Assembly: GCF_001638985.1 (NCBI RefSeq) | Contig: NW_017265163.1 | Location: 186,001 to 250,000, forward strand | DNA: 64,000 nt | Origin: Phycomyces blakesleeanus NRRL 1555(-) | Lineage: Eukaryota; Mucoromycota; Mucoromycetes; Mucorales; Phycomycetaceae | Direction: 5' to 3' | Shown here: positions 23,409 to 36,687 of the stretch, one piece after another | How the letters are laid out: each line of letters starts with the position of its first letter | How positions within the stretch are numbered: position 1 is the stretch's first letter | The notes under the pieces: generated by a model | What the model was told of the DNA's origin: nothing | Seen by the model: the letters and a program-made list of their open reading frames with translations, nothing else | The model's database searches: none | Position numbers and translations under genes: made by a program

Positions 23409-25268
23409 ATGTCAGCACCATTGCCATACGAGATTTTATCGTACATTGCAAAATGCATCGACAGAAACACTCAGTTGACATGTGCATTAGTCTGTAGACA
23501 TTGGACAGAACCATTCCTCAACGCGTATTGGAATTTCCCATTAATCAACGGTACAGCATTAAAGTCTCTTTGCAAAAAAACCAACCGAAACAACGTCCAC
23601 CTTAGGAATTTACATCGTACACGGGGGTTAAATATCTACGACCTGACTGAGAAGGACATGAAGAATTTCCCAAAACTACAGCAAATCTATCAGAACATAA
23701 CCCGCATCAAATACACTGAAAGTACTCGATTTGAGCCAATCTTGAGCACTATCGATTGGGCTCCCTGGAAAACAGTTATACACCTGGAGATAGATTATGA
23801 CTATACTTGGACAGATCCAGTCGAGGATATTCTGTTTAAACTATCTGCAATGCATTCCCTAGTTCATTTAATATTCGATACATCTTCAGCCCACATGGAC
23901 GATCTAAAAGGGCTGCACTTAAGCTGGGGCGATATGGAGCAGCTTCACGGTCACTTTCCACGGCTAGAGTATCTAGAGACCAACTGTCTACTTACCCCAA
24001 TGTCGTACAGAGTATTGGAAAGAGTACTAGAATTGCCTCCTGCAAGCAATATTAAACATGTACGATTTGACAACGATGCCGTTTCTACACCTTGGATGTT
24101 TTACTTTGCCTGCAAGTACCCAAATCTAGAGACCATGAGATTCGTAGAGGGCGATAGAGAACCAGAGGATGTTGAAAGGGATTTCCAGTCAAAATACTAC
24201 CAAGGTGACCTCCTCATACTGTCAACCCTCGACCGATTCTTTCCTTGTCTGAAAACAGCGCACATATTTACAGAATCATGGAACGGCTGGCCATTTTCTC
24301 TATTCACCAAGTCTCTTAAACATTTTGGGGTGAAGCTAGAGTTTCTTGTCTACAATCTAAACATATACAGCGCAGACTGGTTGGCTCTTTCAAATGAATG
24401 CTTGGAACATGTAGCAAGCTCAATAAGGATTATGTATATAAAATGGGGAGAAAACATGATCGATAAACGTATTACAGACGATTTCGTCTCATGTCCGTCA
24501 CTGATTGAATTGCACTTATACACTCGGTCTCAATTCGAAATAGACGTTATCCTGGATAAATGTCCAGAATTACGGATATTTGATATTGACATTGACGGTA
24601 GTGACGAAGTAATGATCTCCGAGAACGCACAGGACATCTACAACGACACCCCAAGCATACACCCATTGCGAAAATTGACTGTCAAGTCTTCATTTATCCA
24701 AACAGAACTTTTTAAATACATATCCTTCTGATGTCAAAAACTTTTGGACCTGAAATTATGCAACATTCATTTTGAAGGAGGTGATTGGTTCGAGAATGGA
24801 CAGCTACAGCTAGACATGCCGTTCTCACAATTGAGCATCCTCACGCTCGCCGAATTTTATCACCACTACAAAAGAACCTTCAACTTATTTGCTTTTGAAC
24901 AGACCGGTGATTCCAGTACCGACACCAGCGCCAATCTGCTGGAGCAGACCGATCAGCTACAATTGCCTCACTTAAAATGGTATCACGTATGTTTGGATAG
25001 ATCCAGCGGAAAAGAAAAACCTGCTATATGGGAACTTGGGAGTCAGGACATCGACTCTGTTAAGAAGTATCATGAAAACTATTTTGAAAACAAACAGCAC
25101 GACATAATACAAGAGGAAGAGCAGGAGAAGGCAAAGAAAACGTCTGATACACGTCTGGTACCAAGAAGCGATTGGAAAAGAGATCTTCGGTGTGGCATCA
25201 TTATAGTTCGAGTTAAATCTGTCGAATACTTTATTTTTGAAGGCGTTCCTGTGACACATGATCACTGA
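23409..25268 (+). pseudogene. F-box/LRR-like protein gene with an in-frame stop
   Basis: The frame starts at an ATG in an A-rich context (AAAAAAATG) and runs 620 codons to a final TGA. It is interrupted once by TGA at 24729-24731 (codon 441). The N-terminus (APLPYEILSYIAKCIDR, LTCALVCRHWTEPFLNAYW) is an F-box motif of the kind that recruits substrates to SCF ubiquitin ligases. The rest consists of leucine-rich repeat-like segments typical of large mucoralean F-box families. Sequence on both sides of the stop (LFKYISF, then CQKLLDLKLCNIHFEGG) is coherent in the same frame, so the stop is a point change and not the natural end. It may be a young pseudogene, a sequencing error or a shortened but active protein of 440 residues. 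Substrates are unknown. Confidence 0.75.
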
Positions 25269-28200
25269 CACAATGGACAATGAGCCACAGATAGAGAGAA
25301 AATGTTGGAAAAAAAAGTATTTTTTATTAATAATGTGAATATTTTATATACGTATTAGAGGAGCGTTGCTCTTCCCCTCCCTTTGGGAAGTCCTCAGAGT
25401 CCTACAGGCAATTAATATAAAGCTCTTCCCTACTGTTAAACCTTTTTATGGTACACAATTATATTCTTCTTTTCTCTCTTTTTTTTTTTAAAAAAAAAAA
25501 CAAATAATGCACTAACGGTGCCAAGTCGTTTTAATTTTTAGGATTTTAAATAGCTTTAGATGATTATATGGTGCGTCTGGGGTCCTTGGTAATAGTGATA
25601 ATTTGAGAAATTATATAAAAGTGACCTCAATACATGTATTAATGTTATTAGCTGACTGGCACCAAGCCATATAGTGTCTGATGTCTTTTGAATTGGATGG
25701 CTATCAACAAAAAGGCTGAAACACATAAAGCAATGTGAAGGAAAATTTATGTAGATCTACTCGATCAAATATCCAAATTCTCTCGAATATATTGAATTGG
25801 GTCACAATTTGGCAGAAATTGCTAAACTATAATATTAACTAGCTAGATACATTCATACATTAATCAGGTCTATCTTTGGTGGGTATCAAATCTAATTCCT
25901 CCTTGCTCAAATCTTTTATCTTTGTGAAAGAACAGAAATGAAATCAAATGTATTCCCGGATTGTATTTATGACATATATGTAAATAATGAGTGTGAGTAA
26001 TACACTGTATATGCTGAAATCAATAGAAATGGAAACACAAGTAATTTAAACAAAGACCTGTATCGACTAGTTTTATTTCATAAGCAGATCTAATAGACAC
26101 ATATAGCTTGGAAATGTAGCTTATCTTTTCCAGGAAAATTGGTGGCATTGTTATTTTTGACTTTTTGCAAGACAGTGGTATGGTATATTGTAAATGAATA
26201 TTTGGATGTGATAGACATTATTTTGATGAATTCGTAAAAGTCTAAAGACTGTTAACAGCATTACTCTTTTCCGCTCAATAACTTGGTCTTGAGTATGGGC
26301 CACAGTATCGTAACTCATTTTATTTAAAATATTGTATGAGAACTACTATGGATAAGGTGCAGTTTATTAGTATTGGAGAAAATACAATATACTTATAGTT
26401 CAATTCATATCAATAAAATAAAATGAAAAGGTCAAAGTGATAATATGCCTTGGCGTTCTCCGTGATATTCACTATACAAGTAAGTGAGGTTCAAGGCTCA
26501 TCACAAAAAAGATATACATCTAGAATTCAAGTTGCCCCTTAGTACTTTTCGTACTACTTGATTCTTTTAATTTGATTTGGTTTGATTTGATTTTTAAGTG
26601 TTATAAACTCCTGCTAAATTCGAAAGTCACAAATCAACCTGTATACCAGCGGTGCGAAACCGCGGCACTTTGTAAATTTTCCAAAAATTATTTATATTAC
26701 TATTTATTTCACGTTTAAAACAATTTGTGGGTTTGTACTTATGCTTATAAATTATATTTTAAATATTAAGAAAATTAAATAACTAGGACATAGTATAATA
26801 AAAGCCCTTACAACTTATTATTCAAGTGATAGACACAATAATATTTCATCTATTATGTACTTTTTATTCATTCTACTAGTATATTATCTAGGAATATTAT
26901 GTTTAATACCTAAATCATACCAGTCAGACAAGTATCAAGCAAGCTGTACTGATGGGTTACACAGCCTTACTTAAAAGAGTATGAAAAAAAATCGGTGTTT
27001 TTTTTTGTTTGGCTGTAAATGAATGAATAAGGTCCGGATGTTTATCTTTTGATAAAGAGGTATAACGCAAAAGACAAATGGGTATAGAGATGGAGAGCTA
27101 TACAAGTAACTCACAGTACTAATTATAAGATAAGAAAAAGAAGAGAGGGTGGCTTGTCGTATGGCAAACATTCTTTGGATATTGTCCTACTCTCTGTGAC
27201 ATGTCATCCGAGTAGTTGTACTCTTATATTATTATTATTATTATTCCATTAAACCGCCAACACCCCAAACCTTTCTATACCAGGCCGTGGTCTTCATTGT
27301 ACTGAAAAATTGGAAATACCATTAAAAAAGAGTTTTTGTTGTTGACCAATTCTCTTCCATCGTTCCCACAGCCATGGCATTTAGGTTAATTACAGTCTTT
27401 CAACTTGAACTGGATGACTAGCTTATTTTTTTCCCCTTTTATTTCACCATCTTATCTGTGTCATTTTATTATTATTATTATTATTATAGTATATCTTTCG
27501 TCACCTAGCTTAGATTTTTCTTAAGCACTTGAACAATAATTATGCAGCCACTCACCCCCAATGTCTGAGCAGTGAAAATGTGAGATGCAACATCATCTAC
27601 ACAAAAAGAAAGTGCACAGCAATGTTAGGAAGTTCGAGGCAGATAAAACGTAGACATATGGGGAAATAAACAAGAGGTAATTTATGGATAGTCTCACGAC
27701 AAGAGGGTTTTCTATGAAGAGTACGATACCGTATATTACGTGTTGAATGATGTACAGCTGCTCGCCAAAAGATATATTAGTGTTATTGTGGCAAAACAGG
27801 TTAAAATTGATGAGCAAACCGAGAGGAAACTGTAAGAAAATATAATTTCCGGATAGTCAATGTCGATATAAGTAATATCAGAGAGAGAGAGATCAATACT
27901 CTCACTGAAAAGATTGAGACTTGGTAGACGAAGAGCTGCCACATAGGTACGAGGGCTCAGGTAAAAAAAATTGACGCACAATACAAGAGAGGAGGCAACT
28001 AAATTCTGAGTAAACTTTAATACGCAGGATAGGGATGTAACAGTTTTAAGGAAAGGAATTGTTTTCACAGAAACCCAAGGATCGCTAAAGAGAGTAATAT
28101 AAATACACATCAGACAATAAGGGCCGAGTCGACCATCTTCATACCATGAAACCTTTTATGAGCGGTGACCACATAGCAAGACATGGCAAAGTAGAACAAG

Positions 28201-28215
28201 TGGCGCCGTTGGGAA
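28201..28215 (+). other. LTR-retrotransposon primer-binding-site-like motif
   Basis: TGGCGCCGTTGGGAA follows AGAACAAG. A TGGCGCC-type sequence just after an LTR ending in CA is the usual tRNA primer site of Ty3/gypsy elements. I could not delimit an LTR or find gag-pol downstream, so this is at best a remnant. Confidence 0.25.
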
Positions 28216-30529
28216 ATCAGGATCGAAACCCACAATTAAGCATGTCGAATACACGAAAGAGGGTGGCAGGTCGTACTTCAAGAAGGAAATTAGGTAATTC
28301 GTAACTAACTTCTACGAAATGCATGCTCATAATATATTATAAAGGCCGTATAATAAAGGAGTGATGATTGATGGAGGATAGGCGAGATATCAGACATAAG
28401 AAACCGAACTCGGGTCATGCCAATGTGATATATATGATCAAAAGAGCAGATTGTAAGAGGTAAGACTGTCCTGACGAAGATTATAGTATAAAATTAGAGA
28501 GTCAAATAGATATCCGTTTTAGTACAATTGAATTTATGACAGTAAGAATTGAGTGAAGAAGAGGATAAACAAATAAACAAAGTTTGACTGAGTGAAAGTG
28601 GGTATCGATAATGGACCTTTTGCGCAAATAGTCCAGTTGAGTGGTTAGCAGGTTTTTTGTAGAGAGAACATTTGTGATGTTTTAGTCAATACATAATCAA
28701 CCAAAGCCAAACACTATCAGAAAGGTGGATCGCAATATGTGTTGGAAGGTTACTTACAGCTGTAAAGACTGTTAGCTTAACTTAATTTGATGCACAGTCG
28801 ATTTTATATTTAAAAGTTTGCCATTTGAATCAAAATATTCATTCTCGGCAAGGAAATCTTGATTCTAGTAATGAATTCAATAATGTACAAGGTTTAGTAT
28901 CTTTTAAATAAGTTAAATATGACTATGTATTTAGTAGGTATTCTACTAAAGAAAAAAATGTATTCAATATACATTAATATAGCATAAATTAATCGAATTA
29001 ACGATATGATTACTTGCTCAACAATAGTATAGTCTTTTGTAACAAAGAAACCAATGATTTTTAAAGTAAAATATTATTCTTGCAAAAATTGTCTAAAGGG
29101 TGTATTAGTGAGAGATTATAATTTTTTTTTTCATTTGAATAAAACACTGGAATTCAACATTGAATTATGATAAGAGCGACCTTTCTTTTTAACTTGTTTA
29201 TTTACAAAACAAAATGTATGGTGTAGGTTTGCTTTAACAGAACTTCTTTATACATTTTATGTGCAGTAAAGAGTATAGTTTTGTTCTCAAATATTTAATA
29301 TGCGTTAAATTCATTAAAACTGTTGATTAAGAACAGCAACGATAATATTTAATGGTTCTATTGAATGAATAAAATATATGCCGTCCTTTAAAAACAGCTC
29401 CAGAAGTGTCTTTAATTTTTCTTTAAAAATTTACTTCAAAATCATTAGATTTGAAAAAGAAATTAAATAAATTTATGCTGTAGTTGAAAAAAGAAAAAAT
29501 TACAATGAAAGAATTTATATATACATGACGGCTTTAGTGACTTTGTTTGTTTGTTTTTTTAATGTGCTCTGCTGTGCTGTGATGGGATAGGATGTGGGGA
29601 TAGTGTAGAATATTGATTGATTTTAATTTTTAATTTTTTTTTTGTTGTTGAAAAAAACAGCCGTCCAATTGAATGAAAAATTTTTATTAGACAAAAAAAG
29701 GATAAATAGAGAAATTGCCTTTGGTTGTCTTTCTTTCCATCATCAACTTCATTTATGGTAAGCATCTTATTCCCTTTCATAATACCCGTCCCTTCCCTCC
29801 ACCTATATATATATATATATATCATACGTACTCTGTGAGAATATGACGAATGTATCCCAATGTCACCGACTACCATGACGAACTGGATTAAAAAACATGC
29901 ATCACCATCTGATTCTCTACCTCCTTCAAAATCCTTTTGAATCCTCAAAGCATCTTGTACTTACAATGTATTTGCTTTATTAGATTTTCTTTATGAAAGC
30001 CATCGAATGCTTGTTTCTTTCTAGACTTTGAATCTCAAAGTACAATCCTTATAAATTCTTGAAATGGTAAGCATTAAATCAATCAATAGCTAGCTAGCAA
30101 AAGAAAAAAAAACCAAAACTCGGATGGCGAAAAGGCAGAATATATAAATTCGATAAGATGAGAACAAAGTAAAAACGTCAGTTCTGCTTCTGAATGACTG
30201 TGACGACGCCATACTCTTCGCAATTACTGAAGAATTTATTATTCTGTTCTTTTGCTGTCTTGGGAGTTGAATTAAATAAGCAGGCAATCTGTTATTTTTT
30301 TTAAATTTATTTATTAAAATCAAATTTGCTAATTCTCCTCTCTTCTACTTTGTTAGATTTCCTAAATATTAAATTATAATTTATTATTTTAAAGATCTTT
30401 AAGTATTTATTATTTTATTAAAAGAAAATTAAATAATGGGTAAGTTATTCATATAAAAATAAATAAAATAAAAAATTATATTATCTATATATCTATATGC
30501 TATATATTCGAAAAAGGATGAGTCATTAG

Positions 30530-30796
30530 TTAAATCCATTCTATGATACGAGGTCCACATCTGTTTTGGCACCGATGTTTGAACTTGACCTTCTCTGGGT
30601 TCTCTGGAGTTTTGATGGTTCTTATATCACCGCTGGAATGGGTGGGGATAGAGAGGAAGTATTTGGAATGAGATGGAGTAGCAGAGTGTGAATGGTTCTG
30701 GACGGCCTGAGTCTGTTGACGCTTGCTTTTAAGGAAACTGAAGCATGATGTTTGCTTATCACTGCCCTTTGTGAAATCACTATCTTTCCGTGGCTT
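30530..30796 (-). CDS. Possible C-terminal exon of an unknown gene
   Basis: On the minus strand a frame of 88 residues opens directly after a CCTAG acceptor-like site and closes with TAA. Its composition is unlike the flanks: mixed codons, many Ser, Lys and Thr, and a basic Cys-containing end (KVKFKHRCQNRCGPRIIEWI). There is no ATG, so an upstream exon would be needed, and I could not find it between here and VPS54. It could be a real terminal exon or a relic. Confidence 0.3.
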   Translation of the reverse strand, partial: KPRKDSDFTKGSDKQTSCFSFLKSKRQQTQAVQNHSHSATPSHSKYFLSIPTHSSGDIRTIKTPENPEKVKFKHRCQNRCGPRIIEWI

Positions 30797-31690
30797 CTAG
30801 GATTTCAATAAACTACGCTGATATGAACATATTTTATATGTATATTTATATTTATATTATATTTTATTATTATTTTCATAAATCTTGTAAAGTCATAAAA
30901 CTAATATCTGGTTTTTTTCTTTTACAGTTTGTTCAAAAATATTTATTTATTTTTTTTCCTCTTTTACATGGGTCTTTATTATAAAATCTTTAAGAGTCTA
31001 ATTTAGTGTATATATGTTCATATTAAATAAATAAAATAAAAATAAAAAGAATTTAAAAAAAATCACCTTGTTTCAATATTTCCTGTCTCATGTTTTGACA
31101 TAATATTTTAGAAAATAATATGATATATCATTTATCTAGTCTTTTGATTTCATACATTGCCATTGGTATTTTGCTTTTTAAATAAATATCTTTATTTATT
31201 TCAAGATGCTGAACAACCTAAAGAATTACGAAGAAAAAGCATGGACCCGGACCATTGATTTTTAACTCTATCAGTACAAAGTTTAACTGGGCAAATATTC
31301 ATAGTGCATAAAAATAGAAATATGATTGATAACCCTCGATTTCAAAATTGTAGATTCCTTGACCATGTTATAACATGCGTATGAATAGTTTGAATATCTG
31401 TATACCTTTACCATCATTTACATGGATAATAACACAATCTCCAGTATCCTTCATAAACAACCTTTTTTTAAAGAAAATTCAAGAGGTAGCAAGAAAGAAA
31501 TATATATATAAATAAATATATTTAATAATTTGTATAGCTAGCGTGTCATATTTATGTAAGGGAAAGATCAAATCAAATCAAACTAAATTAAATCAAATCA
31601 AAAGAAGGACAAGGAAGGTTATGTTGTGTTATGTAGTATATAGTGCGATGTGGCGTGGTGTATAGGGTGAGATTGATTGTTTTTTGCTTT

Positions 31691-34600
31691 TTAACTTGTC
31701 GTGAGTGCGAGCTCGTCAACAGTTTCAATAACCACACTCGAGGGAGGATCTATGTTCTGGAGAGACGACAGACGCTGGGTAAAAAAATTGACGTCCTTGG
31801 CAAGTCTACAAAGAGTTGTTTTAATTTTTAATACTTAGCCTCTTAATAACCAAAGAAGATAATAATCCAAATAATCAATATGAACAACAAACCTTTCTTT
31901 GCCCTTTTCGGTGCGGATCTCAAGGCGACTGATTTGATCCGAAAGTTGTGTTGTAAATGATGTAAAGACTTGAGACATAATAAACTATAGTTATATAATT
32001 GCCGCAATTTTTTTTTGTTAGAACAATACATCATATATATCGCAAAAGAAGCTTCTCTATCTTTCATAATTTATTTTTGTTATACCTGTAGATCATGGTG
32101 AGGTAGGTACTTGCTCAGCACTTTGTGAAGTGTCATGGTTTCCTTGACAAGTGTTTCCATGTATTGGTTGGCCGCTTTTCCTGTTGTCTCTTGTTCATCC
32201 CACTGTACATTCTGCATGGCTTTCACATGTACCGAGAAACGTTCATTCATGATCGCTACCAACTTGGAGTGGATCTCGGACTGATGGTCTTTATAGTCTC
32301 TGACAATTCGATCAAACTCTGATAAAAGAACCCCATGCTTGGCTGGCATGTGTTTTCCAATACAATCTCGAAGGGATGGAATAAGTCCAATCATAAGCCC
32401 TACAGATTGTGATGCCAGGGCTTTATACACATAGACATATATATATATACATATTGATATATCAGTAACCCACACTCTCAACGTATATATTACTATATCA
32501 GCTTACCAAGATGCTTGGCCGAAATGTTTTTTAGACCAGCAGATCGCATGGCACCAGCACCCAGGATAACTTGACATACTCTTGAATTAAACAACTAGAG
32601 ACAATCATTTGTTAGTAAAGAAAATGATAATAATTCATGATCCATTTTATGTAAATGTTAATTTAATCATTTTTTTTCAAGGTTGATGCATTTCCCAAAC
32701 CAGTTTATTTGATTTACCTTTAATAATTCGACTAATTTTTGCATAATATCTGTAGTCATGCCTTCAAGGTTTACTACACAGCGCAGATAATCCTCAAACA
32801 TCTTGATAATCAAAAGGCTGCAGCCAACCACAAAGTAACTCTCGCCATGGACCACCAAGAACTTTGTCCTCTCGCCCGTTTCGTTGGCTGTCTTGTCGCC
32901 ACCATCGGGTGAGGCAAACGATCCAATCCGACCTTCACACACTCTGTCTACAATCCGTTGGAAATCTGGCGGAACTTCACTTGCCATCCACTGCTCGTTC
33001 TCAATCAATTGGGCTTCTTGTTTTACACGCTCCATGTGAAAATGATCAATAAATGCTTTTTGCTACACACCACAACCACCATCAATTACAATTGTTTTTA
33101 TATATATAGAAGAATATAATAATCATAATAATCATAATACAGATATTTATTTAATTCATTCATCAATTCATTCTTTAAACACCTCTTCTTCTTTTGTAAA
33201 TAGATACAAATGTATACATAGATACGTATATATTTGTGTATATATATATATAATAATCTAAGATGTACTAAAGGTATAAATTTTTTTTAAAAAAAAAACA
33301 TTATTGTTCTTACCTGAGTCAACACAATTCCACGAAGTCCAAAACATGATCTTCCACAAAAGCGTTCAGATTGCTGAATAAAATTACGCAATACGTTCGA
33401 AAGTCGATAGAAATCAGTCGGGTTCAGTAGCGCATTCTGATCACTCCGGAACCCGATCATCTTTCCACATCGAACATGAGCCAGGTCAGCTGCCTCATGT
33501 ACACTCTCGATAAGCTCCTTTTTAACTGCCTGGGTTCTCGATTGCTTTTCTGAAGGGTCAGAGTCAACCAAAAAGGTGTCGACCAAACGAGTGATGACTT
33601 GTTCGTACACTGTGGCTCTCTGGATAGAATAAAGCAGTCTGGCAAATAAGCTGACAAGCATTTGAAAGAATGCGTCAAATGGCATTGCCTTGAGGTGTTT
33701 AGCAAGACTTGTACTGTCAACAATAGAAATAAACAACAGACGAGTGAGTAAAATTTTGTGCATGTATGAATACATATACGTGTGTTATATGTACCTTTGG
33801 TCAGGACTATCTTCAGAAGAAACAACGGGATGATACTAGAATAAATACAGTTGTTAATTAAAAGCAATATATATATATATATATACATATCAAGACCACC
33901 TCTTACTCTATCTATTCTTTATATTGTACACGAAAAGGAATGTAAATGCTTTACCTTGCGCACACAATCTTTAATTTCTACCAACAACTGGTCGTGATAG
34001 GCCTGAAGTGTGGATGCCAGCATATTTGTTCGCAAGAGACCCTTTGTACTTGGGACCAACTGATCCCACAAAACCTTTTCTTTGTCCAAATCCACATGAT
34101 ACTCTTTTTCTTTTTTCCCTCCTCCCACTTCTTCATCATCTTCATTGCCATTCTTTTCGTGGGCTGGTTTATCCAACGACAATTCCATGGCCCGAATTGC
34201 TTCTTTTTTATTATTATAAACATTATTCTTCTTCTTCTTCTTCTTTTCATTCTTGCTACTCTTATCGTCATCATCATATTCATCTTCTTCATCTTCTTCT
34301 TCTTTTTCTTCGTCATCGTCGTCGTTACCATTGTTACTGTTGTGCAGATTCGACATCAAAGCACTCATAAAGTCGTGTTGCATCATAAACCCGACCGCCT
34401 TTTCCATCTCGTCCAACTGGGTCGAGAAATTGACCAGGGCACGGACGGCCTTGAGATCGACATCTCGGTCGGTCTGATTTTTACCCTGGAGTGCGGCCCT
34501 GGTTTCGTCCATCAGGTCCAGGGCGCCAAAGTAGTCTCCCTGACCAAGCAATATCTGGATCATCGGTTGGGCCGACCGGATTTCTTTTACCCGCAGGACC

Positions 34601-35891
34601 GTGTTCTCGAGTGTTTCAAGATTGCGACGCCGGATCTGGAGCTGGATGACCTTGAGGCCGTCCAGACACACGGTCGAGTGGATGTCCTTCATCTTTTGGC
34701 GGATCGTGTGGATCTGGGCCACGCAGTCGACGGTCTGCTGGTGCAAGGCCTGGAGGTTCGACAGGGCCTCAAAGAAGGACGACGACCGGTTCTCGATTTC
34801 GCGGATCAAATGTACCTCGACAGTATCGAGATAATAGGATAGCTTTTCTTGCAAGATGCTGTTGGTCGACACAGGCGGGTTTGGCCCGCTGTTGCCGATG
34901 ATGTCGGCTCCCTCGCAGACCGCGTCAAAGGTCCGTGGGTTCTCGAGGCAGAAGTCGGGCTGAAAGAAGATGGCCGGCACGTTTTCGAGCATCGGCATCT
35001 CTCTGGCCAGGGTGCGGCTGTCCTCGAGCTCCAGTGCGAGCGCAAGGCTGTCCGACGACATAATGCCGCTGCTCGGAAGGCTGTAAGGGTTGCGGCTACT
35101 ACGTCGGTTGTGGGCCAGGTTTTCTTGGCTGCTGGGGTCGAGCACAGACCCATACGGCGACGCATTGGGGGGTGACCCAATCGTTCGGGATCTTGTGGCC
35201 ATCAGTTCTTCTTCGTCTTCGTCTGGTTTATTAGGGTTACTGAGATGGTGATGGCTGTAGCGCTCAAACACCGGTCGGATGTGGTCGAGGTAGGTCTTAA
35301 AGTCGGATGCCTTAATTCGTGGGATCGCAGCATGCTCGACCGAAGGTACGTCTGATTTGCCGGGCTTGGCGCTGGACTGGGTGCGCTTGGCAGGGTCATT
35401 GAGGACACCTAGGGAGCGGATGAGATGGACAAGACGACTTGTGGCAAGAGATTACCTGAAATCGCATTGAATCCAATGTCGCGGGTTGTCCAGGGTAACG
35501 AAGTTTCACTCATGGTGCTATAGTTGGAGTGATTAGAGTGGTGGCGTGCATGATGGTGATTGTGGTTGTGGTGATTATTATTACTATTGTTATTGTTATT
35601 ATTATTGTTATTATTTTGATGATGATTCTGTGAAATACGATAGTTGGTGACCGGGCGGTTGAATGAAGATGCCGATCTGATGGACGGTGCAGCGCTTGAT
35701 CCATAAGTGTCTTCGCGTTGAAAGGGTCGGTCGCGTCCAAGTGGGTAGCGTAAGGAAGGAGAGGAGGCGAGTGGAGAAGTATTTGGTGGAGAGGTTGCTA
35801 GTGAGGCAAGTTTAACAGTGGGTGGGCCGAGATGGCGAGAGGATTGTCCTCTATTGTCCTGGTCAATTGACGGACGATCTTGAGGACGCAT
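31691..35891 (-). CDS. VPS54: Vacuolar protein sorting-associated protein 54 (GARP complex subunit)
   Basis: VPS54 is one of four subunits of the GARP tether that captures endosome-derived vesicles at the trans-Golgi network. Nine exons in phase fit: 35891-35456, 35408-33955, 33835-33795, 33713-33314, 33062-32718, 32594-32507, 32420-32086, 31984-31893 and 31805-31691, giving 1101 residues. Exon 2 carries the conserved N-terminal region (KASDFKTYLDHIRPVF, IFFQPDFCLENPRTF, LSYYLDTVEVHLIREIENRS). Exons 5-7 carry the Vps54-specific blocks QKAFIDHFH, NSRVCQVILGAGAMRSAGLKN and HMPAKHGVLLSEFDRIVRDY. The protein is longer than human VPS54 (about 980) because of an Asn/His-rich N-terminal extension (35540-35640) and an Asp/Glu/Lys-rich insert (34100-34360). 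Those tracts create long antisense open frames, which are not genes. Confidence 0.94.
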
Positions 35892-36267
35892 TTATGAAAT
35901 ATAAAGATGTGTAGGTATAAAGAAGGATGCTAATATATGTAGGTGTGTATATAGATATTCAATTGTATGTATATAATATATATATATAATACTGGTATTT
36001 GTGTGTATGTGTAATTAAGCTAAATAAAAGAAAGGAGAGAAGAAAAGAAAGAAGCAAAGGACGGTGTGTGAAAAGGAATGAAGGGGAATGAAAATCTTTT
36101 GTATAAATATGAAATATATATATATTTATATTTATATATATTATGGTGTGTGTGTGTATAAGATGTAGATGTAAAGGTATTTGTTTTATTATTGTCATTA
36201 TTACTGTTGGTGTTGCTACTAATCCCAATACTACTACTATTTACTATTTACTATTTACTATTTACTA
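35892..36267. other. Intergenic spacer upstream of VPS54
   Basis: 376 bp separate the coiled-coil gene's stop codon from the VPS54 start, so this is both a 3' region and the VPS54 promoter. It is TA- and GT-rich, with a TATTTAC repeat at its right end. Confidence 0.6.
36238..36267. repeat. TATTTAC heptamer repeat, four copies
   Basis: Four copies of a 7-bp unit directly abut the stop codon of the minus-strand coiled-coil gene, so on the transcript they form the start of the 3' untranslated region. Confidence 0.85.
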
Positions 36268-36656
36268 TCATTCTTCTGATACTATGCCAAGGTCTTTGCG
36301 TTTGTCTTCCAAGGGCTCAGGAGGAACAAGAGAAGGATTGGTCCAAGCGCTACTCATGCGCCGCAATGCGCTCGACCAACTGCTTCGGCTGGGTGTAGGC
36401 TGAGGACCATTTCCATTGCTATTAAGACTTAGGCTAAGTGTAGGATTAGGATTAGGATTAGGGTTTGGAGCTGTACTATGCCTCCGGTCCTCGACGGTCA
36501 GGTTTTTGGGGGACCCTTCGGCCTTGTAAGACACTGTGTGAGGGCGGGATTGGCGGTTGGTGGCTCTGCTGAGCAAGTTGCTCGAGAATGATCTTACGGG
36601 ACTGATTGCTTCTGGGGATGTCCTGGGTGGCCGCGATGGAATGGATCTCTTTGAGC

Positions 36657-36687
<31 letters not shown>

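Larger units (their letters stand above)
25269..31690. other. 6.4-kb gene-poor region with decayed sequence
   Basis: No complete gene is visible. From about 27580 to 28650 the plus strand is purine-rich and less AT-rich than the flanks. It includes a primer-binding-site-like motif at 28201, so it may be the ghost of an LTR retrotransposon. ATT microsatellites occur at about 27228-27245 and 27469-27486. The segments 29855-29940 (plus) and 30190-30305 (minus) have short open stretches with plausible codon use, but I could not link them into a gene. One possible exon at 30530-30796 is listed separately. Confidence 0.4.

Noticed and set aside
27593..28110. Two minus-strand hydrophobic frames resembling membrane proteins
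   Set aside because: They arise from the complement of purine-rich DNA, have no splice support or motifs, and overlap each other in different frames.
33946..34842. 298-residue plus-strand open frame opposite VPS54
   Set aside because: It is antisense to the VPS54 exon with the acidic repeat; the Leu/Ile/Phe-rich stretch is the complement of GAN codons.
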